DNA of 59,150 bases from Phytomonas francai (GCA_001766655.1 MJCC01000002.1:1-59150), one strand, 5' to 3'. Positions 20,501 to 30,162 are shown, counted from the stretch's first letter. Numbers and translations: made by a program. Notes: generated by a model from the sequence alone, not told the origin.

Positions 20501-22009
20501 TGCTGTTGTTCGAAGATAGATTATTTCCAGACGCCAACCTGGACCTCAAGGACAAGGCTTGTAAGTTTTGCGTGTCAGAGGATGCTGGGTCTGTGTTGCT
20601 CTCAGTTGGAGTGGGGTCGTCTTTCTGAATACGCTCGCATTCGAGCTTCTTTTTTTCAGCATATTCCCTAAAGATTGCTTCACGGGCTTTGAGTCGAATT
20701 TCTTCTAGTCGTCGCTCTTGCTCCTCGGCCTCGCGACGTGCTTGCTCTTCAAGCTCACGCCGTGCTTGCTCCTCGGCCTCNNNNNNNNNNNNNNNNNNNN
20801 NNNNNNNNNNNNNNNNNNNNNNNNNNNNNNNNNNNNNNNNNNNNNNNNNNNNNNNNNNNNNNNNNNNNNNNNNNNNNNNNNNNNNNNNNNNNNNNNNNNN
20901 NNNNNNNNNNNNNNNNNNNNNNNNNNNNNNNNNNNNNNNNNNNNNNNNNNNNNNNNNNNNNNNNNNNNNNNNNNNNNNNNNNNNNNNNNNNNNNNNNNNN
21001 NNNNNNNNNNNNNNNNNNNNNNNNNNNNNNNNNNNNNNNNNNNNNNNNNNNNNNNNNNNNNNNNNNNNNNNNNNNNNNNNNNNNNNNNNNNNNNNNNNNN
21101 NNNNNNNNNNNNNNNNNNNNNNNNNNNNNNNNNNNNNNNNNNNNNNNNNNNNNNNNNNNNNNNNNNNNNNNNNNNNNNNNNNNNNNNNNNNNNNNNNNNN
21201 NNNNNNNNNNNNNNNNNNNNNNNNNNNNNNNNNNNNNNNNNNNNNNNNNNNNNNNNNNNNNNNNNNNNNNNNNNNNNNNNNNNNNNNNNNNNNNNNNNNN
21301 NNNNNNNNNNNNNNNNNNNNNNNNNNNNNNNNNNNNNNNNNNNNNNNNNNNNNNNNNNNNNNNNNNNNNNNNNNNNNNNNNNNNNNNNNNNNNNNNNNNN
21401 NNNNNNNNNNNNNNNNNNNNNNNNNNNNNNNNNNNNNNNNNNNNNNNNNNNNNNNNNNNNNNNNNNNNNNNNNNNNNNNNNNNNNNNNNNNNNNNNNNNN
21501 NNNNNNNNNNNNNNNNNNNNNNNNNNNNNNNNNNNNNNNNNNNNNNNNNNNNNNNNNNNNNNNNNNNNNNNNNNNNNNNNNNNNNNNNNNNNNNNNNNNN
21601 NNNNNNNNNNNNNNNNNNNNNNNNNNNNNNNNGCTTGCTCCTCGGCCTCGCGACGTGCTTGCTCTTCAATCTCACGCCGTGCTTGCTCTCCAGTCTCGCG
21701 ACGCGCTTCTCTCTCTGTATTTCCATTGGGTTCGGCGTAAACTTTTTCCAACGACATATGATTCGAGTCTGATGGTGAGGGAGAGTACAAGTTATGAGTA
21801 TTTTCCCTTTTTCGCAGCTGGGATGTTTGCACCGGAATGGAGCCATCTTTAGACTTTTCGCTGTTGCTGTAGAGATTCAACTTTGTGGATGAAAATTCAC
21901 GAATTGGTGGAAGTTGGGATCGGAAGGGATCGCTTTGAAAGTTGTGATTGCGCCTAATTTCCCTTTCCATCTCCATCTCTATCTGCCTTTGTATATCATC
22001 ATTGTTCAT
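14559..22009 (-). CDS. DOCK-family guanine nucleotide exchange factor with an N-terminal charged repeat; interrupted by an assembly gap
   Basis: DOCK proteins activate Rho/Rac-type GTPases through a C-terminal DHR-2 domain. I read one gene from the ATG at 22009 to the stop at 14559. There are about 125 codons before the N-gap (20781-21632) and 2073 after it. The far N-terminus is followed by 8-residue repeats of the type ARREAEEQ / ARRELEEQ on both sides of the gap, an almost continuous charged helix. A DHR-1 (C2-like) domain is encoded at about 18430-18890, with the DOCK-like phrase EIKIQLPLNLTTKHHIFFIL. DHR-2 occupies roughly 14600-16030, with EVEPYFPGNQ and the block ERAFPATTTAINIA near the end. 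With the stated gap the frames do not agree, so the gap length is not exact. Downstream of the gap no ATG occurs before the fixed coding region, supporting one continuous gene. The DOCK call is firm. Subfamily and target GTPase are unknown. Confidence 0.85.
20711..21712 (-). repeat. 24-bp tandem repeat encoding ARRE(A/L/I)EEQ, mostly hidden by the gap
   Basis: About three units are readable left of the gap (20711-20780) and about three right of it (21633-21712). All are in the same register and encode an 8-residue charged unit in the DOCK N-terminal region. The near-identical units on both flanks explain why assembly failed here. Confidence 0.85.
20781..21632. other. Assembly gap of 852 N
   Basis: 852 undetermined bases inside the DOCK coding region. 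Flanking units of the tandem repeat show the gap is filled, at least at both ends, by more of the same repeat. If the array were perfect, the true missing length would be 7 more than a multiple of 24 (for example 847 or 871), which 852 is not. Confidence 0.95.
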
Positions 22010-22481
22010 TTTCTCGTTTTTCAACTATCAATTCGAAAGATAAAGAAACTTTAATCAAGATAAAAATAGGAATAAACCACCTTTCTAAACGATTATATAC
22101 CTGAATGCAATTATTGAGGGCTGTTTACCTTTTATGAGAAATCAAAAAAATGCTGAAACAGAGAGCATCCCTATTCTTCTTCATTATTGGTATATGCAAA
22201 TTTTTGCCATTTCTGCATTATCTCTATTGGACTGATTTAAAGTCTAGCGGGGTACTTCAGTTATTCTCAACAAACCAATCACCCAAGATAGGATGGAATA
22301 ATCCTATCTCAATTATATACTCATCCTTTTTGCTATAAAATCCGAGCAAGTACCATGATTAGAAACACATTATGGCAACAGTACTCAAAATAATATGATA
22401 TCCCCTTTAAAAAGATTCGTTATGGGTAATTTTAAAGAAACATTTAATATATCTAAGATAATTTGTATCACCTGGAAGTAC
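22010..22481. other. Spacer between RPN1 stop and DOCK start
   Basis: About 470 AT-rich bases with the DOCK splice-acceptor candidate at its left end. A plus-strand open frame at 22150-22338 is hydrophobic by composition and antisense to the array. I did not call it. Confidence 0.4.
22025..22048 (-). promoter_or_regulatory. Candidate trans-splice acceptor for the DOCK gene
   Basis: On the minus strand a T/C-rich tract (22034-22048) is followed by GATAG, with AG at 22025-22026. This is about 15 nt before the ATG at 22009. A further in-frame TTG at 22024 is therefore unlikely to be the start. Confidence 0.4.
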
Positions 22482-25184
22482 CTAATCAATAGCGGGTTTT
22501 TCCTCCACAACAAATATTCCCTCCACAATTGAAGGAATCGACCGATACTTGACATCCGCTAGTTCAACTTTGTCCGTGGAGGCCAAGAGCACTGGCGTAG
22601 TATGAGTTTGAAAACCTGTAACCGTCTTTGGTTTCCCTGGCAGGGCCACAGTATCCACAGGTAGCCCCACACGAACCTGAATACCTCCGACCGATTCCAC
22701 CGTCTCGTTTACAGCGAGCACCATTCTCGGGCTAATGCTCGGCGTGATTGCGAGTACCATATAATGGTATTTATCCAGTATCGTATTATTTAAATCCAAG
22801 GCACAGTGCAACAGCGTAAGCAACCCCATTAGAGCCGGCTGGCTGACGGTGAGTCGGTCGTTTTGCAGCGGTGAAAGCGTCAGGTGTCCTTTGCCCATCG
22901 CACAAAGTCCCTGAGCGAGGTGCACTGTAAAAAGGGTGTTGTTGTAGCGTGATCGCTGATAGTAGGATGCGATACTTCGCAGCTTTCCCGCGACGCGGGC
23001 GTTGTTGCTGCCGGCGGAGACCAACCCCATCGCCAGGACGGCGTTCATAGCCGTGCTGATATCACTGTCATGGGCCAGTCGGTTAAGCGTCTCCACAACG
23101 GTCATGCTGGGATCGGAGGCCGAAAGAAGCGCGTACACCAGAGGGACTGCCTGCCAACCGGACATCGCATCTTTTTTCTTGCTGACCGTGTCAGCCAGCA
23201 GTGCGTGAATGATGGCACGCTTTGCCATTTCCGTACCCAGTTCCTCACCAAGTGCGACTAAACCAATCCCCAAAACGGCAGCGGCTTTGTAATTTAGTCT
23301 CTGGGCCGTTGGATCGTCCTGTTTCTCCTCATTCTGCTTATTCGAATCTTCATTTTGATCGTCCTCAGTGTCGTCATTTTCTGCAATAATGTGGAAGAAT
23401 TTCTGAATGATGATTACATTCCCTGTCGCCGCGAAGGCACAGCTGCGGATGACCGTGTCGGTGTACTGGCTGATTACTGGAGAAAGCGCTTGCGTGGCGT
23501 CCAGAAGTGTGTCTGCTCCCTCCTGACAACCGAGGAACATGCATCCGAGGGAAAGGATGAGAAAGCGTACGCATGTTGTCATGAGTTTATTCTCGGGAAT
23601 TTCTAGAAGACAGTTCATCATTGTCTCGGTGATATCCTCGTCTGCGGATCCAACATATACTAAGGATAACGCATATGCTGCCATACACTGGACTTCCAAT
23701 AGTTGTTCCCCATCGGCAAGAATTGGAACCAAGAGTTCTTTCACATCCTCCTTTCGCATACCAGAATAGGCGTAACCAAGACCGAGAATAGCGCCTATGC
23801 TGACATCTTTTTGTGGGGAGTTTACATGCTCAGAGAGCAAGCCAAGGGCGGGGTCGAAGGGGCTTTTGACGCCACACATGGCGATACCAGAGGCAAGGCA
23901 CGCGCCAGACTTGATGTAGTTGCTCTCTGAGTAGAAATACTTGTCGATTTCCTGCAGGCCTTCCATATGGTCCCATAGGTGCAACAGACCCAATGATGCA
24001 GTCGTTGAAATGATGCGATCTTCTTTTTGATCGAACAAGAATGTACTACTTTCCGTCAGGTATTTATCCTTTCCAAACGCGCAGTTCGAAAAACCGCTGA
24101 CAAACGTATTCGTGAGGTTCTGAAGCGAGTCGCGGGTTGGTTCGTTAGTGGTGTCACCGTTTTTGATGATCTCATCAGGGGTCTTAGGAGCGATTGCGTC
24201 AAGATCCTGGGCAGCAGATCTAAAGAGCTGCGACAGACGCATGTTGCCGTTAGCCTCCTGCAGCAGTTCGTCTTCTTCCGCATCAAAGTTCAGAAAGTAT
24301 CGGTGTCGCGCGCATGTCAGGGCCATCTGCAACCGAAGCGCCTTGCCGGTGCATGTCTTAAATAGCAAGTTCACCTTCTCATGGCTGCCTAGTTTGAGTG
24401 CGATAACGACCGCGTCAGAGTAGGCGCCAACTTTGGTATAAATGCTGAAAACCGTGTCAAGGGCCTCTGTGTCCGCGGGGCGGGTGAGATAATGGCTCAC
24501 GGCGCATAAGTAATTGGCAACCCGTTTGTAATTGGAGCTGTCTACCAAATCAAGAATACGTTTAACCTCATTGATTTCGATCAACAGATCCATACAGGTC
24601 GGCTCATCTTGATGAGCTATCATGTAGCGCGTAATTTGATCCACAAAGTTAGACAAATGGTTGATGCTTTCATGCTTCCTAGTGAGCTCCTCCCACTCTG
24701 AGGCTATTTCGCCGGCCAGAAAACGCAGATACTCATGTCCCCACTCTGCGAGATCATCTAGTGTGCCTTTAAGCTTGTGATTTAAGCTCGCACGGGTCAT
24801 TTTGTCCTGCTCTATAGTCATCGAAACAAAGGAAAGGACATCATGTAGACGACGTTGCAAGGCAACGTCCTGCATCACATCCTTTAACGCCTGTTCCAAC
24901 TCCGGAAAGAGAGTGCGGACGTACTTCAGAGGCTTGGGGACGGAAGCCACGCTGCCACTGCTAGTGGTACGCAGGAGATCAGCGAGCTGATTAATCGCGA
25001 TTTTCGCTATACCGAGATCTTTGTCAGCCGATCGAGCCACCAAAAGTTCCACTTGCTCCTTGATACGTTCATCTTCTTCGCTGAGTTTGGTATCACTGTC
25101 TTTCGTTTTCTTGTCAACATCTTTAGACTTTTGGTCATTGGAGGGAGCGCTGACTTGAACTTGCTTCTTTTCTTGCCTGTCCAT
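22482..25184 (-). CDS. RPN1: 26S proteasome regulatory particle non-ATPase subunit 1 (PSMD2)
   Basis: Largest base subunit of the 19S regulatory particle. It binds ubiquitin and ubiquitin-like shuttle proteins and the deubiquitinase Ubp6, and it feeds substrates to the ATPase ring. The 900-residue protein has the usual layout. There is a Lys/Asp/Glu-rich N-terminal ~45 residues, then a helical region, then a toroid of proteasome/cyclosome repeats from about residue 400 to 780 (for example SIGAILGLGYAYSGMRK, AAAVLGIGLVALGEELG, AMNAVLAMGLVSAGSNN). It ends in the conserved C-terminal beta domain with KPKTVTGFQTHTTPVLLAS. That last segment separates RPN1 from the related RPN2. Length matches the family (~900). 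The start is the ATG at 25184, with a good splice acceptor upstream. Confidence 0.95.
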   Translation of the reverse strand: MDRQEKKQVQVSAPSNDQKSKDVDKKTKDSDTKLSEEDERIKEQVELLVARSADKDLGIAKIAINQLADLLRTTSSGSVASVPKPLKYVRTLFPELEQALKDVMQDVALQRRLHDVLSFVSMTIEQDKMTRASLNHKLKGTLDDLAEWGHEYLRFLAGEIASEWEELTRKHESINHLSNFVDQITRYMIAHQDEPTCMDLLIEINEVKRILDLVDSSNYKRVANYLCAVSHYLTRPADTEALDTVFSIYTKVGAYSDAVVIALKLGSHEKVNLLFKTCTGKALRLQMALTCARHRYFLNFDAEEDELLQEANGNMRLSQLFRSAAQDLDAIAPKTPDEIIKNGDTTNEPTRDSLQNLTNTFVSGFSNCAFGKDKYLTESSTFLFDQKEDRIISTTASLGLLHLWDHMEGLQEIDKYFYSESNYIKSGACLASGIAMCGVKSPFDPALGLLSEHVNSPQKDVSIGAILGLGYAYSGMRKEDVKELLVPILADGEQLLEVQCMAAYALSLVYVGSADEDITETMMNCLLEIPENKLMTTCVRFLILSLGCMFLGCQEGADTLLDATQALSPVISQYTDTVIRSCAFAATGNVIIIQKFFHIIAENDDTEDDQNEDSNKQNEEKQDDPTAQRLNYKAAAVLGIGLVALGEELGTEMAKRAIIHALLADTVSKKKDAMSGWQAVPLVYALLSASDPSMTVVETLNRLAHDSDISTAMNAVLAMGLVSAGSNNARVAGKLRSIASYYQRSRYNNTLFTVHLAQGLCAMGKGHLTLSPLQNDRLTVSQPALMGLLTLLHCALDLNNTILDKYHYMVLAITPSISPRMVLAVNETVESVGGIQVRVGLPVDTVALPGKPKTVTGFQTHTTPVLLASTDKVELADVKYRSIPSIVEGIFVVEEKPAID

Positions 25185-25707
25185 GTTATTCTGAAACGGA
25201 GACAGTGCTCTGCGAGGAAAATTACCTTAATAATATAGTAGTGACTAAAAGGAAAAGGTGCACTAAAACGACCAAACTATATGTATATTGAATGCAACTA
25301 TAATGTAAGCTTATTCAGCGCATTGAGATAGATATAGATATGCAAATTATATGATCCATAAAATTTTGGATCCTACAAATACCCATGGATACACACAGAG
25401 TTATCCACGACTACAACACTTTCGATGGTGTACAATTAACAAAAATGAGGGGTTGTTGCTATGTATTAGCTACGCATACGCTCGTAATTGGTCAAACCCG
25501 GCAATTATTTTACATAAATCTGTTTTAGAGGGCGGAGCAAAAATACTATGCATGGTTACCAAATAAAAATACAGTCTTCCCACCTTTCCAGCTGATCAAA
25601 AGAGTATAAGAAGAGGTCTCACAGAGAAAGCGCATCCATACGTTGCATCAATCACATCACCAAAGGGGGTTTTGGGTAGGGGGATACCCTACTGTTTAGT
25701 TCCACTT
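25185..25707. other. Spacer between IQCH stop and RPN1 start
   Basis: About 520 AT-rich bases with the RPN1 splice acceptor at one end. No further gene or repeat seen. Confidence 0.4.
25245..25258 (-). promoter_or_regulatory. Trans-splice acceptor for RPN1
   Basis: On the minus strand CACCTTTTCCTTTTAG places a pyrimidine tract (25247-25258) directly against an AG at 25245-25246, 60 nt upstream of the ATG. A second AG at 25210-25211 follows another short C/T tract and could be used alternatively. Confidence 0.55.
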
Positions 25708-28335
25708 CTATTCATTATTAAGGCGTGACAGCTGCTGTTGGATCGATAAGAAGTATACAATGTTACTTTCAGCCGAATGCTCACCTTGCTTGGGTAACTC
25801 CATATTTAACAAATTCTGGAAAACGGTCATTTTTTTTAGAGCACGGTTTATGTTTCTAGCTAATGAGATAACCCCAACGCAGCCACGCAGGAGTGTATCG
25901 ACCAAATGAAAGACTATCCCTGTCTGCTCTTCACGGTCAAACGAGATGCCTTTTGCATGGCAAAGCGAGAAGAAGGCCTCGTGTCGAATGCTTGAGATAA
26001 ATGGATTGTAAATTAGACCACTATAAATATAATTCAGTTCGGCATTATTACGTTCAAAACGGAGATCTCTATCTTTTATTGCAGGCAGACTAGCGGGAGG
26101 GGTAGGTCTAGGTGATAACATCAAAGCCATTTGATGCGCAGCGGCGTTGTTGGTGAGGCAAAGATCCACATCCACCGCCCACAGTGATGGTGATAGGCTA
26201 TCACTGCTGCTGTCGATACTACTTGTTGTTTCTTTTTCAAAGAGAACAAAATCCACAGATATGTAACCGTATATTCTCTTACGAAACGCTGCGGTTCCTA
26301 CTCGCATCGCCGCCGACTCCACATGTTCCCTGCTTAGCCCGTTCGTGCAGGGAAAACAGCTGCCCAGAACCGTAAACGCCGGAGCCAGCAGCGGCTCCAC
26401 AACGGACTGTAGGTGGATCTCCCCCGACGGCTCAATAAAGAGGTTTGCGGATAGGTTTCCCAACGGACGATTGGGGACCGCCTCGATACACGCGCCGACC
26501 GTTTCCACCATATTCAGGTAGGCGTTCCAGTCGTGGTAGAAGTGCGGGTGCACGAGCCGCACGCGCCGCGCGCCGAACTCGTCCAGCTCCTTCCGCAGCG
26601 CCTTGACGAGCGCGCCGTGGGGTGCGGCCTGGGGCTCCTTGAGCGCTTTCATGCGGCTCGTGTCGAGGTACGCGTGGCCCCGGCTGCCGCACTCCGTGTC
26701 CAGTTTGACAATCCAGCGGCTGATATCGCGATGCTCGACCATGAGGTTGGCGAGGGAGAGGAAAAGGTGCTCGCGGGATCGCAGGGCGGTGACGCCGAGC
26801 GGCTGCGCGACGTCGGAGGCCTCGAGCAGCCGCTTGCACCCGCTTTTGGTGCCGAAGACCTGCGCGATGCGGGGGTCGGCGCTGAGCAAAGGGACGTTGA
26901 GCACCGCCGCGAGGTCGAGCTCCTCCGGCCCGATCACGCCCGGGACGATGTACGCCGGCTTCCCCGTGCAGAGCGCCTTCAGCACCTTCATGACCCGCGG
27001 CGAGAGCAACGTGAGCCGCGTGAGGCTCATCGCGCTCTGCAGACGATCCACGTCCTCGGGGACGACCAGAGTAAGACGCCCCTCCGCGTTCTGCACGCCG
27101 GCGTCGGCCAGAAGCGAGTAGTAGTAGTTCAGGATCGCCGACTGCGGACGAAAGGGCGCCACGAGCACCACCTCCACATTGGGGTCCAGCAGATCGAATA
27201 GGCGCGGCAAAAGCCCCATCTGCCGGGCCTGGTAGAACGGGACGCGCTTGGATTGGAAGGATGGGATGGATAGCGAGGGGAGGTGAACCGCGACGCGCCG
27301 GACGGAGCGAATTTGGGCCCATTTTTCGCAAAACGATTCCATCGTTTTCGCCCACCGCGCAAGGCAATTCGCACGCATGGTGCGAATTGCACGCCGCGTC
27401 ATGCAGTGCGAGCGGTGGAGGGCCCACTGATGTTGAATAATCGTCGCGGCGCGGGTGCCGAGCTGGAGATGGCGATACGCGATGCGCTGACGGTACATGC
27501 GCCACGTGGACTGTATCTTCGTAGCGGCGAGATGCTCCCCTTTGACGGCAAGCCGGTACTGCTTCGCGTTGTCGGTTAGCAAGGGCGTGATTTCCTCCGC
27601 ATTGGCGATACAGTTTAGCAGGTCTGACGTTTCCACACGGCGGCCCATCTGGTACGAAGCCAGGGTGGCTAACTTATTGCCATCAATGTAGGCAAGTTCT
27701 ACTTCATAGAGAGTTAGAAAGTCCTCCAAGATCTCTAACATGGCCTCAATGCAATCCCACGATGCCTCGTAGTGCCTTTTAAATGACGCAAACTCAGGAG
27801 TACTGCGTAAGGTTTTACCCTTACGTATGATAAACTCATACATGGAGTATAAGTCTAGTAGCTCGGTGTACGTGCGAGGGTCTTCTCTGCCATGGCTGAC
27901 ACTTTTTGATGACGTCAATATATTTTGCAGCGATGATTCTACGGAAGGGTGGGATTCCTTGTCGGCCGCCTTCGATTTTTCCACTCTTTCCCATGCCTTG
28001 AGCCCTGCCACGTCTAACGTTCTAGGAAGTTTCGCAATTTCGTCGTAGTCAAGCTTGTATCCCTTGATCGCGCTAAAAACAGAGCTATTTGTCATCGTTA
28101 TGGGCATTTTTTTGCGTTGCGAGCTATTATAAATGGGCGCGCTCTTGGCTTGCATCAAACCACCTGAAGTCAATGCGACCTCTAGGTCGCAGTCCGGTGG
28201 CAGCTGTCCTCTTTCTAGAAGATAAAGAAGACCCTTTTCATTAGGATTATTTCCTACAGTTGAAAGGGTCACTCCCAGTGCGTGGGGCTTACGACGCGAC
28301 TGAAGAAGGGGGTGCTTTAGTTTTGAAAAATCCAT
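25708..28335 (-). CDS. IQCH: IQ motif-containing protein H, flagellar/ATP-grasp-like
   Basis: Orthologue-like match to IQCH, a protein of ciliated organisms implicated in sperm flagella in mammals. In the 875-residue product an IQ motif for calmodulin binding lies at about 272-286 (AATKIQSTWRMYRQR). A weaker second copy follows (AATIIQHQWALHRSH). The region from about 360 to 700 has an ATP-grasp-like order. It contains VEVVLVAPFRPQSAILNYYY, a nucleotide-fold-like strand-loop with GKPAYIVPGVIG, a SADPRIAQVFGTKSGCKRLL segment, and ISRWIVKLDTECGSRGHAYL, resembling the strand-loop that binds ATP. The C-terminal part includes the YGYISVDFVLFE...WAVDVDLCLT stretch. The protein is a little shorter than mammalian IQCH (about 1000). 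The stretch coding for residues ~280-630 is much richer in GC than the rest (see findings). No enzyme activity is established for the family. Confidence 0.8.
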   Translation of the reverse strand: MDFSKLKHPLLQSRRKPHALGVTLSTVGNNPNEKGLLYLLERGQLPPDCDLEVALTSGGLMQAKSAPIYNSSQRKKMPITMTNSSVFSAIKGYKLDYDEIAKLPRTLDVAGLKAWERVEKSKAADKESHPSVESSLQNILTSSKSVSHGREDPRTYTELLDLYSMYEFIIRKGKTLRSTPEFASFKRHYEASWDCIEAMLEILEDFLTLYEVELAYIDGNKLATLASYQMGRRVETSDLLNCIANAEEITPLLTDNAKQYRLAVKGEHLAATKIQSTWRMYRQRIAYRHLQLGTRAATIIQHQWALHRSHCMTRRAIRTMRANCLARWAKTMESFCEKWAQIRSVRRVAVHLPSLSIPSFQSKRVPFYQARQMGLLPRLFDLLDPNVEVVLVAPFRPQSAILNYYYSLLADAGVQNAEGRLTLVVPEDVDRLQSAMSLTRLTLLSPRVMKVLKALCTGKPAYIVPGVIGPEELDLAAVLNVPLLSADPRIAQVFGTKSGCKRLLEASDVAQPLGVTALRSREHLFLSLANLMVEHRDISRWIVKLDTECGSRGHAYLDTSRMKALKEPQAAPHGALVKALRKELDEFGARRVRLVHPHFYHDWNAYLNMVETVGACIEAVPNRPLGNLSANLFIEPSGEIHLQSVVEPLLAPAFTVLGSCFPCTNGLSREHVESAAMRVGTAAFRKRIYGYISVDFVLFEKETTSSIDSSSDSLSPSLWAVDVDLCLTNNAAAHQMALMLSPRPTPPASLPAIKDRDLRFERNNAELNYIYSGLIYNPFISSIRHEAFFSLCHAKGISFDREEQTGIVFHLVDTLLRGCVGVISLARNINRALKKMTVFQNLLNMELPKQGEHSAESNIVYFLSIQQQLSRLNNE

Positions 28336-28681
28336 TTACATTCTACCAGAGCGGAAATTTCCATCGCAGGTATGGTACAAAGTACACATACGCGATGCAT
28401 ACGATCGGGTGATGATAAACAGCAAAAAGAAGGGGTAAGGAATAGAGTTGAAACCTATCAACGCTCCTAATGACAGTCAAACTGCTTTAGATAGTGTTCA
28501 TAAAAGCCCAGACAGGAAAAACGAGTTAGGAAACACGTGTCTTAGTGCAAATTCTTAAAAATTTGGTTAGAATTTTTGATAAATAGTAAAATTCGCTTTA
28601 AAAAGAGGCCTCTTCATTATCAATCAAACCAGATATTAGCTCCGGTAGGGTATCTAGTTTTCACCTTACCATTTCTGAATG
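28336..28681. other. Spacer between RPB3 stop and IQCH start
   Basis: About 350 bases of AT-rich DNA. Nothing coding or structured recognised. Confidence 0.4.
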
Positions 28682-29698
28682 TTATTTCATCACAAAGTTT
28701 AAGTTATCTTCAGCACCTTCATTTTCAACGATATCCTCGTTGGCCACCTCCAGCGCAGTCGGCGCTTCACCGATAAGGCGAACCTTGATGGGTTCCTCCG
28801 CGTTGGGGTCGTGTGATAGCCCAGCGCGGATCTTCTCTAATTTCTTCCGCAAAACATCGATTGCGTCGTATAAAATTTGAAGCACCGGTAACACCCCGGT
28901 CGATTCAACGACAAAACGGAAGTCGTAGTACCCTTTATGATTTTTCTTTAGTCGAATGAAGACCAAAGGCTCGGGGAGGTTATCAAACGGCGGGTCGGTC
29001 GAGAGGCACTCGCGCGAGAAGATGCACTCCTCCGGTTTATCCAAGAGAACCTGATTGGTGCGATCGTCGTAGCGAAACACATTCCGCGGGCAACGCGCAA
29101 CCCATTCGCGGCAGAGCTCTGGTCCGAGCCGCGCAAACCCCTCCGGGTTAAGGATGATCTCTGGGGCATAACGCATCGCTACAGTTGCCACCGGCATGAA
29201 TTTGGCGTGAGTTTTGGCGATATTTTTTCGAATTACAATACGTAAACTCAGCTTTTGGCAGCGACCTAGCGTCACCAGCCACACACCCTTTTCTTCCGCA
29301 CTCACCGGATACACCTCATCGTCGTCGATTTTGAGGGATTCATTCACAAAGACTTGTAGGCTGTACTGGTCCGCCGGACATTCGACGTGCAGTTCACCCG
29401 TTATCGTGCAGTCCGAGCAGCCGGCCCCTTCGCAAGGGCACTCACGTGCGTAGTTCATTCGGCGTGCCCTCATGGAATATAAAGGAATGAGACCTAGCCG
29501 ATGTGCTATCATCTCATCGGGTAATATTGAGGTGTTTTTGATTATAGTCACTTCCTCAATGCCCAGTACCGGTATCTCCGCCAGCATCACACGGCGTAGC
29601 CCGTTGGCAAAGGAATTATCTACCTCATTTAGGTGAAATTCAAGGGTTTCACCCGCCATATGAGATTTCTGCTGGCAATCTATAATTTCAACCTTCAT
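28682..29698 (-). CDS. RPB3: RNA polymerase II subunit RPB3
   Basis: Alpha-like subunit that pairs with RPB11 to nucleate RNA polymerase II assembly. The 338-residue product starts at the ATG at 29698 (MKVEIIDCQQ). The frame stays open further upstream, but the family homology begins exactly here, so the longer reading is rejected. The signature alpha motif is at residues 24-60 (NEVDNSFANGLRRVMLAEIP). A zinc-binding cluster is formed by C87, C89, C94 and C97, in the same place as in RPB3. The equivalent RNA polymerase I/III subunit RPC40 lacks this cluster, which decides between the two. The C-terminal FRFVVESTGVLPVLQILYDA helps form the dimer interface. Length (~320-340) is normal. Confidence 0.92.
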   Translation of the reverse strand: MKVEIIDCQQKSHMAGETLEFHLNEVDNSFANGLRRVMLAEIPVLGIEEVTIIKNTSILPDEMIAHRLGLIPLYSMRARRMNYARECPCEGAGCSDCTITGELHVECPADQYSLQVFVNESLKIDDDEVYPVSAEEKGVWLVTLGRCQKLSLRIVIRKNIAKTHAKFMPVATVAMRYAPEIILNPEGFARLGPELCREWVARCPRNVFRYDDRTNQVLLDKPEECIFSRECLSTDPPFDNLPEPLVFIRLKKNHKGYYDFRFVVESTGVLPVLQILYDAIDVLRKKLEKIRAGLSHDPNAEEPIKVRLIGEAPTALEVANEDIVENEGAEDNLNFVMK

Positions 29699-30162
29699 TT
29701 TGTACCCCACTATATTAATATAGAACCCTAATATTATATGCAATGATTCTCCTCTCAAGGAGACTCGTCGTTCCGTTTGTCGGAAACTTACTGGCTCAAA
29801 ATAAGCAGACAAAAATCGTATGTTGTATTATTGGTATCTCATGCCTACTCAAAATAAATAAATGAATCAAACATACTCATAAATCTATTTCAACTATAAT
29901 ACTCAACATAGATAAAGTTTCGATGCAAGAATTTCGATGATTTCCTTCTCGCTAATTGTGCTAAAATACAAATCATGACGTGCATATATATATATATATA
30001 TATATATGCATATGTGTGCACTTTTTACAAATCCTAAACAATTTAAAAGGAAAAATGCACAAAAGAAATACATACATCCTGCATCAGGCATCCAATTCAC
30101 GCCCTTTTCGTATATTAAGCACTTTCCCCCCATTTTCCGTGATTCAGAGATCCATATTTATG
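29699..30162. other. Spacer between IFT70 stop and RPB3 start
   Basis: About 460 AT-rich bases with an (AT)12 run at 29984-30007. No gene seen. A minus-strand frame at 29903-30133 crosses the AT repeat and encodes repeated Ile/Tyr, so it is rejected. Confidence 0.45.
29984..30007. repeat. (AT)12 microsatellite
   Basis: Perfect AT dinucleotide run in the spacer downstream of IFT70, likely length-variable. Confidence 0.92.

Noticed and set aside
14559..20555. DOCK reading that begins at 20555
   Set aside because: The codon there is TTG. The frame continues upstream to the gap without an ATG and in repeat register with the sequence beyond it, so the start is at 22009.
20705..21852. Several open frames on both strands spanning the N gap
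   Set aside because: They only exist because N is read as open. Outside the gap most of them encode repeat shadows in the wrong frame.
26432..27505. Long minus-strand open frame, and a plus-strand one (26533-27201), inside IQCH
   Set aside because: Shadow frames from the GC-rich island. Their composition is Arg/Pro/Ala/Gly-biased with no recognisable motif, while the IQCH frame carries the family features.
29699..29812. Extended RPB3 start 38 residues upstream
   Set aside because: The family homology starts exactly at the ATG at 29698, and the upstream residues are not conserved-looking.
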